From contig NZ_JAKIKU010000010.1 of the NCBI RefSeq assembly GCF_023283985.1, positions 118,581 through 182,580 of the forward strand: DNA of 64,000 nucleotides, given 5' to 3'. Of this stretch, positions 53,309 to 63,160 are shown piece by piece. Below the pieces are notes generated by a model. The model had not been told where the DNA came from, did not search any database, and was given only the letters and a program-made list of their open reading frames with translations. The stretch's first letter is position 1, and each line of letters starts with the position of its first letter. Position numbers and translations under genes: made by a program. This DNA comes from Shewanella electrodiphila. GTDB lineage: Bacteria > Pseudomonadota > Gammaproteobacteria > Enterobacterales > Shewanellaceae.

Positions 53309-54460
53309 ATGAATTCATTGCCAGAACTAAAAGATGCTTTTAAACAGCTGATTGCACTACCATCTATTAGTGCATTAGAAGCAGAACAGGATATGAGTAA
53401 CCATGCAGTTATTGAACTTCTGCAAACTTGGTTTTCAGAGATGGGTTTTGACTGCACGGTACATACTGTTGCTGACAGTCGTGGTAAGCAAAATTTGGTC
53501 GCGACCATTGGTTCTGGTAAAGGTGGGTTATTGCTGGCTGGACACACTGATACTGTGCCTTTCGATGAAGGCCGCTGGAGTCAAAGCCCATTTGAGCTAA
53601 CCGAAAAAGATAATCGCTGGTATGGATTAGGTACCTGCGATATGAAAGGTTTTTTTGCACTCATTATGGAAGCACTCAAAAGCATACCTTTGCATGAGTT
53701 AAAACGTCCGCTACATATTTTTGCAAGCGCCGATGAAGAAACAACGATGAATGGTGCTAAAGCATTTGCGGATGCTAAAAGTATTGCGCCTGACTACGCC
53801 ATCATTGGGGAGCCCACCAGTTTAAAACCGGTATATATGCATAAAGGGCATTTAGCTCAAGGGATCCGAGTGATTGGCCGCAGCGGCCATTCTTCTGATC
53901 CTGCTCGTGGTTTAAACGCCATCGAAATCATGCATCAAGTGGTTGGCCAACTAATGAAGCTTAAACAGCATTTAAGTGAGAATTATCGCGAAGATGCTTT
54001 TAGTGTGCCTTATCCAACCATGAATTTTGGTCATATACATGGTGGTGATGCCGCCAACCGTATATGTGGTTGCTGCGATTTACACTTAGATATTCGCCCT
54101 CTTCCTGGGATGGAATTAGCCGATTTAGAATTAATGGTGATTAACTATTTATCTGAAATTAATAAGCAGTATCCAGGCAGTATCGAAATATCGACTTTAT
54201 ATCCTGGTTCTGAGTCATTCGCTGGCAAAGTTGATAGCTACTGGACAGAGTTAGTCGCTGAAATATCTAACACTCAAGCTGAAGTCGTCAATTATGCCAC
54301 CGAAGCACCCTATATTAAACAGCTTGGCTGTCAAACTTTGGTGATGGGACCAGGCAGTATTAATCAAGCCCACCAGCCAGATGAATACATTGGCTTAGAG
54401 TATTTAACGCCAACTGTTGAGTTAATGAAAAAGCTTATTTATCAGGCTTGTATTAAATAG
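53309..54460 (+). CDS. argE: Acetylornithine deacetylase
   Basis: A 383-residue M20-family metallohydrolase releasing ornithine from N-acetylornithine. The metal ligands are in LLLAGHTDTVPFDEGRW and LGTCDMKGFFALIM, followed by SADEETTMNGAKAF (catalytic Glu) and AIIGEPTSLKPV. The C-terminal His is in INQAHQPDEYIG. ATG 53309 is preferred because AAAAAGG precedes it; an in-frame start at 53270 would add 13 residues. Confidence 0.95.
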   Translation: MNSLPELKDAFKQLIALPSISALEAEQDMSNHAVIELLQTWFSEMGFDCTVHTVADSRGKQNLVATIGSGKGGLLLAGHTDTVPFDEGRWSQSPFELTEKDNRWYGLGTCDMKGFFALIMEALKSIPLHELKRPLHIFASADEETTMNGAKAFADAKSIAPDYAIIGEPTSLKPVYMHKGHLAQGIRVIGRSGHSSDPARGLNAIEIMHQVVGQLMKLKQHLSENYREDAFSVPYPTMNFGHIHGGDAANRICGCCDLHLDIRPLPGMELADLELMVINYLSEINKQYPGSIEISTLYPGSESFAGKVDSYWTELVAEISNTQAEVVNYATEAPYIKQLGCQTLVMGPGSINQAHQPDEYIGLEYLTPTVELMKKLIYQACIK

Positions 54461-54599
54461 TTGTGATGAACATCAGCGTTAATCGATTATGTATTTTAAT
54501 TAATAGAAGAAGCCATTGACCGATACCCTCGCACCTCGCTATTGTGCTAGCTAAAGTCTGATATTGTAACGGCTAATTAAGTTAACTTATGGAGTAATT

Positions 54600-57248
54600 A
54601 TGGCAGAGCAAACCGCCGACATGTACGCTTCTTTGCGTTCGAATGTGAGTAGCTTAGGGCAGATTCTGGGTGACACGATGCGTGATCACCTTGGCGAAGC
54701 ATTTCTCGAAAAAGTAGAGCAAATCCGTATTCTTGCAAAAGAGTCCCGCCAAGGCGACGCTGACTCAAGACAGCAAATGCTCACTTTATTGAATTCCTTA
54801 CCAGACGAAGAACTGGTTCCTTTTGCGAAAGCCTTTAACCAATTCTTAAATCTAGCCAATATTGCAGAACAATTTCACACCATAAGCCGTAACTGTGACG
54901 AGCTAGTTTGTGTGCCCGACCCAGTAGAGCAGTTGCTTGGAAGAATGCTTAATAGTAATGCCAATGAACAAGATGTTATCAATTGCTTAAAGACACTTGA
55001 TATTGATTTGGTGTTAACCGCGCATCCAACAGAAATCTCCCGCCGAACATTAATTCAAAAGTATTCGGCCGTTGTCGATTGCCTAACTGAGCAAGAAAAT
55101 AAGCAATTAACAGAGCGAGAAAGAAATCAATCTCATTTAAGATTACGTCAATTGATTGCCCAAATTTGGCATACCAATGAAATTCGTAATGAGCGACCAA
55201 CACCTGTCGATGAAGCTCGCTGGGGGTTAAGCACTATTGAAGCTTCTCTATGGCAGGCAGTACCTGACTTTTTACGCCAATTAAATGATCACGTAGAAGC
55301 TAAAACAGGTCAACAAATTCCAGCAGATATTTGCCCTGTTAGATTCTCAAGTTGGATGGGTGGCGATAGAGATGGTAACCCATTTGTCACCTCCGTCGTG
55401 ACTGAGGAAGTCCTTTTACGGAACCGCCATGCAGCGGCAAGATTATATTTAAAGGATGTAGTTTCATTGGTTAATGAACTCTCCATGGAAGATGCCAACG
55501 CTGAGTTAATGGCACTCGTTCCAAACAGTAAAGAGCCATACCGCGATGTATTAAGGCACCTACGTCATAAACTCCGTAACACGATTGACTACCTAAATGC
55601 GCGCCTTGAAGGCCATCAAGTCGACGTAAACTATAATGATTTGGTATGGGAACTAGATGATTTAAAACAGCCACTTGAATTACTATATCGCAGTTTGTCA
55701 GAGTCAGGAATGCGTCTAATAGCCAATGGCTTATTACTAGATATGTTGCGCCGTTTAGCCTGTTTTGGCATTCATATGCTGCGACTAGATATTCGCCAAG
55801 ATGCCGAACGTCATAGCGATGTCATCGCTGAGCTAACTCGCTACTTAGGCATGGGTGATTACGATCATTGGGACGAAAATGAAAAACAAGCCTTCTTGCT
55901 CAGAGAGCTCACCAGTCGTCGCCCATTGATCCCTTCTGCTTGGCAGCCTTCTGCTGACGTTCAAGAAGTCATTAAAACATGTCAGCTAGTCGCAACTCAA
56001 CCAGCTACGGCACTGGGCTCGTACGTTATCTCAATGGCGAGTAAACCTTCTGACGTGCTAGCCGTATTATTACTTTTAAAAGAAACAGGCTGCCAGCATC
56101 CAATGCGTGTGGTGCCATTGTTTGAAACATTAAGCGATTTAAACACTGCCTCTGACTGTATGACACAATTACTCGATATTGATTGGTACCGTGGTTACAC
56201 CAAAGGTATGCAAGAAGTAATGATTGGTTATTCAGACTCAGCGAAAGATGCTGGTGTCATGGCTGCAGCTTGGGCGCAATACCATGCTCAGGAACAACTC
56301 GTCGCTGTGTGTAAAAAAGCTGACGTTAAACTAATGCTTTTCCATGGTCGCGGTGGCTCTATTGGTCGTGGCGGCGGGCCAGCTCACAAAGCAATTTTGT
56401 CTCAACCTCCGGGCTCAGTTGACGGTCGTATCCGAGTTACTGAACAAGGTGAGATGATCCGCTTTAAATTCGGCTTACCCAAAGTTGCCGTACAAAGTTT
56501 AGCGCTTTACACATCAGCTGTAATGGAGGCGACTTTATTACCTCCTCCAGAGCCAAAACAAGAATGGCGTGATTGCATGCAGCGTATTGCGGATGACTCC
56601 GTTAAAGCTTATCGCGGAATCGTTCGTGAGGAGCCTGATTTTGTGGCTTACTTCAGAGCTGCAACCCCTGAAGTGGAGCTAGGTAAACTGCCTCTTGGTA
56701 GCCGACCAGCTAAAAGAAGAGTTGATGGCGGGATTGAAAGCCTTCGCGCTATTCCTTGGATATTCGCATGGTCACAAAACCGATTGATGTTACCTGCTTG
56801 GCTTGGCTCGGGCGAGGCATTAACTGCGGCAAATGAGCGTGGTGAAACTGAGCTTTTAAAAGAAATGGAACAGCAATGGCCATTCTTTGAAACCCGCATA
56901 TCAATGCTAGAAATGGTTTATATGAAAGCAGAGCCTAACCTAGCGCGATACTATGAAAGTACACTGGTCCCAAAAGGTTTACATCATTTAGGTAAAAAGC
57001 TCCGTACGAGTCTACAATTAGGTACTGAAGCAGTATTATCTTTAACGGAATCAGAAGAGTTAATGTCCCATACTCCGTGGAATAGAGAGTCAGTTAAGCT
57101 TCGTAACCCTTACATTGACCCGCTAAACTTTTTACAAGCAGAACTGCTAAGCCGTACTCGTAATGAAGAACAAGCTTCAAAGCAAGTGGAGTTAGCACTA
57201 ATGCTCACCATTGCTGGTGTAGCAGCAGGAATGAGAAACACAGGATAA
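54600..57248 (+). CDS. ppc: Phosphoenolpyruvate carboxylase
   Basis: An 882-residue enzyme that carboxylates PEP to oxaloacetate, refilling the TCA cycle. The conserved blocks are VLTAHPTEISRRTL (catalytic His), FSSWMGGDRDGNPFVT, MIGYSDSAKDAGVMAA, MLFHGRGGSIGRGGGPAH and the C-terminal RNTG. Length is normal. A GGAG ribosome site precedes ATG 54600. The stop overlaps the next gene's start by one base. Confidence 0.98.
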   Translation: MAEQTADMYASLRSNVSSLGQILGDTMRDHLGEAFLEKVEQIRILAKESRQGDADSRQQMLTLLNSLPDEELVPFAKAFNQFLNLANIAEQFHTISRNCDELVCVPDPVEQLLGRMLNSNANEQDVINCLKTLDIDLVLTAHPTEISRRTLIQKYSAVVDCLTEQENKQLTERERNQSHLRLRQLIAQIWHTNEIRNERPTPVDEARWGLSTIEASLWQAVPDFLRQLNDHVEAKTGQQIPADICPVRFSSWMGGDRDGNPFVTSVVTEEVLLRNRHAAARLYLKDVVSLVNELSMEDANAELMALVPNSKEPYRDVLRHLRHKLRNTIDYLNARLEGHQVDVNYNDLVWELDDLKQPLELLYRSLSESGMRLIANGLLLDMLRRLACFGIHMLRLDIRQDAERHSDVIAELTRYLGMGDYDHWDENEKQAFLLRELTSRRPLIPSAWQPSADVQEVIKTCQLVATQPATALGSYVISMASKPSDVLAVLLLLKETGCQHPMRVVPLFETLSDLNTASDCMTQLLDIDWYRGYTKGMQEVMIGYSDSAKDAGVMAAAWAQYHAQEQLVAVCKKADVKLMLFHGRGGSIGRGGGPAHKAILSQPPGSVDGRIRVTEQGEMIRFKFGLPKVAVQSLALYTSAVMEATLLPPPEPKQEWRDCMQRIADDSVKAYRGIVREEPDFVAYFRAATPEVELGKLPLGSRPAKRRVDGGIESLRAIPWIFAWSQNRLMLPAWLGSGEALTAANERGETELLKEMEQQWPFFETRISMLEMVYMKAEPNLARYYESTLVPKGLHHLGKKLRTSLQLGTEAVLSLTESEELMSHTPWNRESVKLRNPYIDPLNFLQAELLSRTRNEEQASKQVELALMLTIAGVAAGMRNTG

Positions 57249-57784
57249 TGACATTGTTCAAAACAATACTAATCTGTTGCATGTTGTTACTGACTGGCTG
57301 TGCTAGTCAGTACAGTATCACTGAGTCGGAAGTAGAAGATTATCTTAATAATGAAATGCATTATGAGGTCTCTCAAGGTAATCAAATCTTCGGATTACAA
57401 CTTAAGCTCAATGATATGGAAGTAGAATTAGGTCATAAACCAAATACTATTTCTGTTACTGCATTAACTGAGATGGGGGTAAAAAACCCCTTTAAGTCAA
57501 TCTCAGCAGATATGGAAATCACTTTTGAAGCAGAGCCATGGTATGACGTAGAAAGTAAAAGCATCTTTCTAAAGAAACTCGACTTGGTTAGCGTTAAATC
57601 TGAGCCTGCAGATATTGAACAGATGCTTAAACCGATTACGCCACAATTAATGATATTTTTGCGAACGTTTTTGGAATCACAACCCGTCTATGTGCTCGAC
57701 ACCAATGACTCCAATCAAGCACTAATGGCTTCGATGACTAAAGCCATTGAAGTACAAAAAGGTAAAATCGTGATTAAGTTCTAA
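57248..57784 (+). CDS. DUF1439 lipoprotein (YceB-like)
   Basis: A 178-residue lipoprotein with lipobox LLTGC at about residue 17. The mature part fits DUF1439/YceB: ITESEVEDYLNNEMHYEVSQGNQIFGLQLKLNDMEVELGHKPNTISVTALTEM, then EAEPWYDVESKSIFLKKLDLVSV and SQPVYVLDTND. Such proteins have a lipid-cavity beta fold; function is unclear. It is translationally coupled to ppc, and a terminator follows at 57816. Confidence 0.85.
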   Translation: MTLFKTILICCMLLLTGCASQYSITESEVEDYLNNEMHYEVSQGNQIFGLQLKLNDMEVELGHKPNTISVTALTEMGVKNPFKSISADMEITFEAEPWYDVESKSIFLKKLDLVSVKSEPADIEQMLKPITPQLMIFLRTFLESQPVYVLDTNDSNQALMASMTKAIEVQKGKIVIKF

Positions 57785-57815
57785 CATTTTAATTTGAACT
57801 AACCTACGTTAATTT

Positions 57816-57840
57816 AAAAGCGCCGACTGGCGCTTTTTTA
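57816..57840 (+). terminator. Terminator after ppc and the DUF1439 gene
   Basis: AAAAGCGCC / GGCGCTTTT stem with loop GACT and a T-run. Confidence 0.88.
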
Positions 57841-57895
57841 TGCCAGTAATTCCATAAAGGAAGAGAAAACCATATTAGAAATGAGCAGCTAAGAT

Positions 57896-57943
57896 ACAAA
57901 GTACACTAGCAACTAAGCGACAAAGTACACCTGCAACTAAAAC
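57896..57943. repeat. Tandem 24-bp repeat
   Basis: Two adjacent copies of a unit beginning ACAAAGTACAC and containing GCAACTAA, differing at four or so positions. A partial further copy precedes. Non-coding, meaning unknown. Confidence 0.55.
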
Positions 57944-58043
57944 GCCGGTAACGTGAAAACCTCAAAGTAAGCAGACAAGTTCTATTAACAAAACATTGCC
58001 TACTTTTAATAAAACTAGCCATATTCATCAAAGATCGAATGGA

Positions 58044-58499
58044 TTAAAAGTTTTTTACTGGCTCAACCACCAAGGTGCTAGAGTGCACTGGGTTTTCTGA
58101 CTGCATATACAAATCTCGCACCAGCTTAAAATCTAGCTCCAATTCGGTGACATAAAAGCCGTCTATTGGATAAGTCTTGACAACTTTGGCTCCCTTTATC
58201 ACACCAGAAACTTTAATCTTGGTGGCGATATTATTCAGCGAGTGACCTTGTATTGCTGTTTGCGAGTTGAGCTGTAATCCGTAGACTTGTTCGGCTAATT
58301 CTCTATACGCCAAGATTTTTGACGCTTCCATAGCCATTAAAATCTGCTCTGAACGCATTTCTGCAGGTTGCTTCTCAATAGGTGCATAACCTACAGCATT
58401 TAAAACAGGAAAATCAGTTGGCTGATATTGCGCTGGTTGACTATTTAAAGCTTCACAACCACTTAATATAAACCAAGTCATAAGAAGTATTATTTTCAT
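58044..58499 (-). CDS. flgP: FlgP-like LPP20 lipoprotein
   Basis: A 151-residue lipoprotein from ATG 58499. The lipobox is LSGC at residue 15. The mature part has NAVGYAPIEKQPAEMRSEQILMAMEASKILAYRELAEQVYGLQLNSQT and IKVSGVIKGAKVVKTYPIDGFYVTELELDF, the LPP20/FlgP pattern. In Vibrio FlgP is an outer-membrane part of the flagellar H-ring or basal disc. It lies 100 bases downstream of an unknown gene in the same direction, with FlgH-like and FlgT-like genes divergent. Confidence 0.8.
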   Translation of the reverse strand: MKIILLMTWFILSGCEALNSQPAQYQPTDFPVLNAVGYAPIEKQPAEMRSEQILMAMEASKILAYRELAEQVYGLQLNSQTAIQGHSLNNIATKIKVSGVIKGAKVVKTYPIDGFYVTELELDFKLVRDLYMQSENPVHSSTLVVEPVKNF

Positions 58500-58599
58500 A
58501 TTAATTACCAATAGAATATTTCATAAATAAATCAAAAAAACAAATAGAATATACTTAACCCGTGAATTAAACACTGCACGATTCTACGCAATAAAGATA

Positions 58600-59328
58600 T
58601 TAAGCACCTTTATCATTATCATCTGAAAGAAAAGAACTAACTCCTGCTGCAATACCCCCAGCATTAGTTTCTGTAAAATAATCCATAATTAATTTAATCG
58701 CTGTAGAACCTGCACCAACATAATCAGAATAAATTAAACTACCTGCTAATGTCGAAGCTGGGCTTATTTCAGTATCGGTGGTTTCTTGATAAATATAAGA
58801 TAGTATTGGGGTATGATTTAAGATATTCACTGAATCGATAACATCTTTTTGATCAAAACCGTCTTCACCAAAAGAGAATTTATAAATATCTTCACTAATA
58901 TTAGATTCTTCTGGTGTCGCATTACTTTTTAGCGAGCTTACTTCTTCGGAACTGACCTTAGCTGAAACTAATGTATTTTCGCCTACTGCATTGGTGACAG
59001 CAGTTTTGAGCATACTGGTTTGTAATGATGATAATAAGCCTTGTTGTAACTCCGTAATCATACTGCTATTCATATTTAGCGATAAGATACTTGAATTACC
59101 TAGCCCAGTCTCAGCCAGTATTTGTTGCTGCAAAGAGTCTACCGAAAATATTTCAGAGGTTGAACTAGAGTCAAGCACAGCACTGCCGACACTCTTAACT
59201 TTAGAGACACTTGTCAGAATATCAGCAAATGTATCGGAGTCACTACTCGATTGGGATTGAATTATTTTATCAGATTTGATTAATTCAGTTGATCTAGAGA
59301 GTGCAGACAAAGATTCTTGCTGAGTCAT
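58600..59328 (-). CDS. Ser-rich protein of unknown function in the accessory flagellar cluster
   Basis: A 242-residue acidic protein without signal peptide or membrane segment, very rich in Ser, Thr and Val. The first 60 residues look disordered (SQSSSDSDTFADILTSVSKVKS); the centre is helical (SLQQQILAETGLG, ITELQQGLLSSLQTSMLKTAV); the end has SAVE-type hydrophobic stretches (YSDYVGAGSTAIKLIMDYFTETNAGGIAAGVSSFL). This composition resembles secreted axial or hook-associated flagellar proteins, but I recognise no family. Context with flgP-, flgH- and flgT-like genes supports a flagellar role. Confidence 0.5.
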   Translation of the reverse strand: MTQQESLSALSRSTELIKSDKIIQSQSSSDSDTFADILTSVSKVKSVGSAVLDSSSTSEIFSVDSLQQQILAETGLGNSSILSLNMNSSMITELQQGLLSSLQTSMLKTAVTNAVGENTLVSAKVSSEEVSSLKSNATPEESNISEDIYKFSFGEDGFDQKDVIDSVNILNHTPILSYIYQETTDTEISPASTLAGSLIYSDYVGAGSTAIKLIMDYFTETNAGGIAAGVSSFLSDDNDKGA

Positions 59329-59711
59329 AATAGTATTTAACCAAGTAAAGTTAGAATAGACTTTTAAAATATTTCATTCATCAAAAACATGCTTAAATAT
59401 AAATACACATGCAAATTTATAGTATACAATTAATAATACAAAGCCAATACAAATGACACAGTTAATAGCAAGCAAGTATAAACCCCACCAAACAATATAT
59501 ATCCACAACAAATCCATATATTACTTTTCAAATATAAAAACTTTAAAACAGATGCAACACCTCACACAAACAATATATATCAATAGTTAGTAACAAATAA
59601 CATTAATATTAGTAAATAAGCGTAAAGATAATGAAGTTACTGTGTAGAAGATAGATATCATAGTTCAATTGACGTTAAAATTTATAAAACCCTCAACACA
59701 GTTGTTCAGAA
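59329..59711. other. Divergent promoter region of the flagellar cluster
   Basis: About 380 very AT-rich bases between the unknown gene and the FlgH-like gene. The 14-base motif AAACAATATATATC occurs twice (59490 and 59569), 79 bases apart in direct orientation; it may be a regulator site. No gene is seen. Confidence 0.4.
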
Positions 59712-60440
59712 ATGAAATTAACAATCACGTTTGCAGCATTCATTCTATTAAGTATGTCAGCTTGTACAACGACTGAAGTCGCTGAAATAAAAGTACCGAC
59801 TAAAGAAAACACCACAGTTAATGTTATTGAAACGGATGACGAAGTGATGAAAGGGGATCCTCAATATCGCCCTGTCAGAAATAATAATATTCAACAGGCG
59901 CAGCAAATTACTGGCTCAATATTTAACCCTGACAGCGTATATGATATTTATCAAAACAATAATCGTTATGATATTGGTGATATGATCTTAATCAGATTAA
60001 ATGAAGAGATGACGTCGAAAAAATCAGTTAGCTATACCAGAGATAGCTCCAATGATTTCGAGTTATCCCCCAATATTACCGCTGGTAATATCAACATCGA
60101 TGAGAACAATCTCAGCGCCGATTACTCTCAAGATAAAAGCTTTGATAGCTCCTCTGCAAGTAATCACAATAACTCTCTCTCTGGTACCATTACTGTTGCA
60201 GTAAGAGAAAAACTCCCTAACGGTAACTTAGTCGTTGCTGGGGAAAAGTGGCTAAAACTGAATAAAGGCGACGAATATGTGCGCTTTTCAGGTGAAATTA
60301 GAGTGACAGATATTGGCTCGGATCATTCAATTGATTCAAGCATGGTCGGAAATACAGTGATTGAAGTCAGTGGCAAGGGAGAGCAACAAGACAATCAAGA
60401 TCCATCGCTAATTTCTAAACTGCTTAATGTGTTTGGCTAA
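59712..60440 (+). CDS. Divergent FlgH-like flagellar L-ring lipoprotein
   Basis: A 242-residue lipoprotein with lipobox LSMSAC (Cys about residue 18). The body matches FlgH: GSIFNPDSVYDIYQNNNRYDIGDMILIRLNEEMTSKKSVSYTRDS, SLSGTITVAVREKLPNGNLVVAGEKWLKLNKGDEYVRFSGEIRVTDI and the closing MVGNTVIEVSGKGE. FlgH forms the L-ring in the outer membrane around the flagellar rod. The usual flgF-G-I-J neighbours are missing, so it may be a paralogue or belong to a second system. It is followed three bases later by the FlgT-like gene. Confidence 0.8.
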   Translation: MKLTITFAAFILLSMSACTTTEVAEIKVPTKENTTVNVIETDDEVMKGDPQYRPVRNNNIQQAQQITGSIFNPDSVYDIYQNNNRYDIGDMILIRLNEEMTSKKSVSYTRDSSNDFELSPNITAGNINIDENNLSADYSQDKSFDSSSASNHNNSLSGTITVAVREKLPNGNLVVAGEKWLKLNKGDEYVRFSGEIRVTDIGSDHSIDSSMVGNTVIEVSGKGEQQDNQDPSLISKLLNVFG

Positions 60441-60443
60441 TCA

Positions 60444-61625
60444 ATGAAGCAAATACTATGTGCAATATTAATGCTCTGCTTACCATCAATGTCCTATGCA
60501 CAGTGGTATTTAGGCCAAGCATCAATTCCCTATGACGGTGATGATTATAATGACGTGCGTAAATTAGCTATTGAACAAGCAATTGAAAACGCCTCACTTC
60601 AAGCAAGTAGTTACATTAGTATCGAAAATACGGTAAGAGATGGCATTCTTACGAGTAGTAAAAGCAATATTGTATCGAAACAGCAAATCAGTGAGATTGT
60701 CATTCTCAATGAAACGATAACCGCAGGTAAGTTAACCGTTAATCTCAAAGTGAATCTTCATTCTAAATCGAATTGCATTAAAGATGCTTATTCCAAACAG
60801 CTAATCATTGCCCAGTTTCCTTTGATGACCCCTGAACAGGCTGCGCCTGGTGATATATACACTTTGCCATTTCATGTAGCCTCTAGATTCAAAAACGAAC
60901 TCAGCAACCAACCAAGCGTCTTTGTTGAAGAACTGATACCTCAGATGGTGTTTAAGCCTGTGACCAGCTTTGACAGCATAAATCTAAAGACCATTCAAAG
61001 TATCTCACATAGGTTGAATAGCCAATTTCAAAGCCAATATTTAGTCTTTGGTTATATACGCGATATAGGTTTATATAATGAAATAAAGTCTGCTTTATTA
61101 ACCAATACGATTTACCCAAAGCGTAACTTCACTATTAAAGTGTTTATGTACGATAGAATTAGCGACAGCATACTTCTAGAAGATGAATACCATGGTGAGG
61201 GAGGTTGGAGCTTCGACTCTTACTCTAAAGTTGATTTATCAAATAGTTTATTTTGGCGAAGTGAATACGGTAAAGCCATCGTTGATACTCTGTTTAAAGT
61301 CTCGCAAGACATTAACCAAACATTGAGTTGTGAGGCAACTAAAGCAACGGTAATAAATCGAGATGATGAGTTTATCACTATAAATATCGGCACTATGCAT
61401 GGCGTTAAAAAAGGCGATATCTTTCAACATATCAAGCTTAAAAATATACCGTTAAGAAATACCGTGATGTCCACTCTAATGCCACCAGATGAACCAACGT
61501 TATTGGAAGTGATTCAAGTGAGCAATAAAATTAGCTTGCTCAAAGCACCAGAAAATGAAGACGTTAATGGCATAAATCAACACCAAGTAGATTTATACGA
61601 TGTCGTCACAACAACCAGTTTTTAA
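60444..61625 (+). CDS. flgT: FlgT-like flagellar H-ring protein
   Basis: A 393-residue periplasmic protein with signal peptide (LCAILMLCLPSMSYA, cleavage about residue 19). FlgT-like features are GQASIPYDGDDYNDVRKLAIEQAIENASLQASSYISIENTVRDG (N-terminal domain), a middle domain with QYLVFGYIRDIGLYNE, and a C-terminal SH3-like domain, ITINIGTMHGVKKGDIFQH. FlgT forms the H-ring outside the LP ring and helps place the T ring and stator in Vibrio. It is linked to the FlgH-like gene in one operon. Confidence 0.8.
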   Translation: MKQILCAILMLCLPSMSYAQWYLGQASIPYDGDDYNDVRKLAIEQAIENASLQASSYISIENTVRDGILTSSKSNIVSKQQISEIVILNETITAGKLTVNLKVNLHSKSNCIKDAYSKQLIIAQFPLMTPEQAAPGDIYTLPFHVASRFKNELSNQPSVFVEELIPQMVFKPVTSFDSINLKTIQSISHRLNSQFQSQYLVFGYIRDIGLYNEIKSALLTNTIYPKRNFTIKVFMYDRISDSILLEDEYHGEGGWSFDSYSKVDLSNSLFWRSEYGKAIVDTLFKVSQDINQTLSCEATKATVINRDDEFITINIGTMHGVKKGDIFQHIKLKNIPLRNTVMSTLMPPDEPTLLEVIQVSNKISLLKAPENEDVNGINQHQVDLYDVVTTTSF

Positions 61626-61671
61626 CTATTAGATAAACGATCTAGCGAACTAGATCATTTATCGGTGTAAT

Positions 61672-62946
61672 TTACTTTGCAAATCGAGATATTGATGGGT
61701 AATCAACAATGACAGCTTCACCAAGCAAAGCACGACGTAACATATCATAGGCAATTGCGGCACTGATACTTCGCACCAGTTGCCTAGATCGGCTCGGTAA
61801 CTTAATCATCTGACTATATACTGCGTGCTTAGTGGCTAAAGCTATTGCAACAGTGCCAACAGGCTTATCATCAGAACCGCCATCTGGACCTGCTATTCCG
61901 CTGGTAGATAATGCAAAATCACTGTCTAGAATATCTCTTGCTCCTCTCGCCATCGCTTCCACAGTGGCAATAGAAACAGCCCCATAATCATCAAGTATTT
62001 GCGGATTTACGCCCAATATTTTTACCTTAGATTCATTACTGTAGGTCACCAATCCATGATGAAGATAAGAAGAGCTGCCTGCAAAATCAATTAATTGACT
62101 GGTGATCAACCCACCAGTACAAGATTCAGCAATGCTTAAGCTGAAACCAGACTGATATAATCTATTATGGATCTCAGCGGCTAAAGTAGGCCTGTCTTCT
62201 GCTACAACCGCGATTCCAAGAATTGATTTAACTTTTTTAGTCACACTAGGGAGTTTGCTTATTGCTTTGTCCCCACGTGCAAAAATCTTGATTTCAATGT
62301 GCGGCATTGAAGAGCGATAACCTAACGTAATCCCATCTGGAAGATTTAATGGTGACAAACTATCCTCTAGTGAGGATTCTCCATGACCAATTGTGAGTAA
62401 TTTTTTAAGCGACGTATTCTCGCTGATGCCATACTCTTCTTTAATAAAAGGGATGAATTGCTCTTTAATCATGTGCTTTAATTCGAAAGGCACGCCTGGA
62501 GTAAAGAACAACCAAGCCTTATTGAGCTTAACTCTGAAGCCACAGGCCGTTCCCACGGGGTTATCTACCATCACAGCTGACTCAGGCAACCAAGCTTGTT
62601 TTAAATTGCTCTTAGCCATTGTTCTATTATTACGAGCAAACCAGTTAACGAGCGTCTCACGCCACTCGATATTTTCAACTAATTCTTCACTCTTAGCCAA
62701 AGCCATAGCTTCTGCAGACATGTCGTCACTAGTAGGGCCTAAGCCACCATTAACAATGATGACGTCAGCATGATGGCTTCGTTCAATAAAGGCGTTCTTA
62801 AGATCTTCAAGTCGATCCCCCACCGTGATTCTATGTTGAGTCTCAATTCCCAACTCCATCATGGTGTTTGCAACCCACGCAGCATTGGTATCAATAATCT
62901 GGCCAGATAAAACTTCTTCACCAGTACAAATCATTTCTAATTTCAT
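61672..62946 (-). CDS. cinA: CinA family protein / nicotinamide-nucleotide amidohydrolase
   Basis: A 424-residue two-domain protein. The N-terminal MoaB/MogA-like domain (1-170) has ICTGEEVLSGQIIDTNAAWVA, VIIVNGGLGPTSDDMSAEAMA and VGTACGFRV; the C-terminal PncC domain (about 260-415) has LAAEIHNRLYQSGFSLSIAESCTGGLITSQLIDFAGSSSYLHHGLVTYSNESK and ALSTSGIAGPDGGSDDKPVGTVAIAL. It deamidates nicotinamide mononucleotide in NAD recycling. An AGGGA ribosome site precedes the ATG. It stands alone. Confidence 0.92.
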   Translation of the reverse strand: MKLEMICTGEEVLSGQIIDTNAAWVANTMMELGIETQHRITVGDRLEDLKNAFIERSHHADVIIVNGGLGPTSDDMSAEAMALAKSEELVENIEWRETLVNWFARNNRTMAKSNLKQAWLPESAVMVDNPVGTACGFRVKLNKAWLFFTPGVPFELKHMIKEQFIPFIKEEYGISENTSLKKLLTIGHGESSLEDSLSPLNLPDGITLGYRSSMPHIEIKIFARGDKAISKLPSVTKKVKSILGIAVVAEDRPTLAAEIHNRLYQSGFSLSIAESCTGGLITSQLIDFAGSSSYLHHGLVTYSNESKVKILGVNPQILDDYGAVSIATVEAMARGARDILDSDFALSTSGIAGPDGGSDDKPVGTVAIALATKHAVYSQMIKLPSRSRQLVRSISAAIAYDMLRRALLGEAVIVDYPSISRFAK

Positions 62947-63160
62947 TTTTTTCCCTAAAATGCTGACTTGAAAACTAAGCCAAATATATAAAACCTGTTG
63001 AATTGCCTATCAAGATAGCTGACCTATATTAAACATCAACGATTAATAGGGAATAATTCATAATAGTAAGGTTTTAAATAATAATTACTATCTTCAAGCT
63101 TCAAGTCACAGAGACAAATACACTCACAAAATCACTAACTAAGCTATTTACTCTTTAAAA
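62947..63160. other. Intergenic stretch between cinA and the 5S-like repeats
   Basis: About 210 AT-rich bases with the expected cinA promoter and nothing else I can name. Confidence 0.35.
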
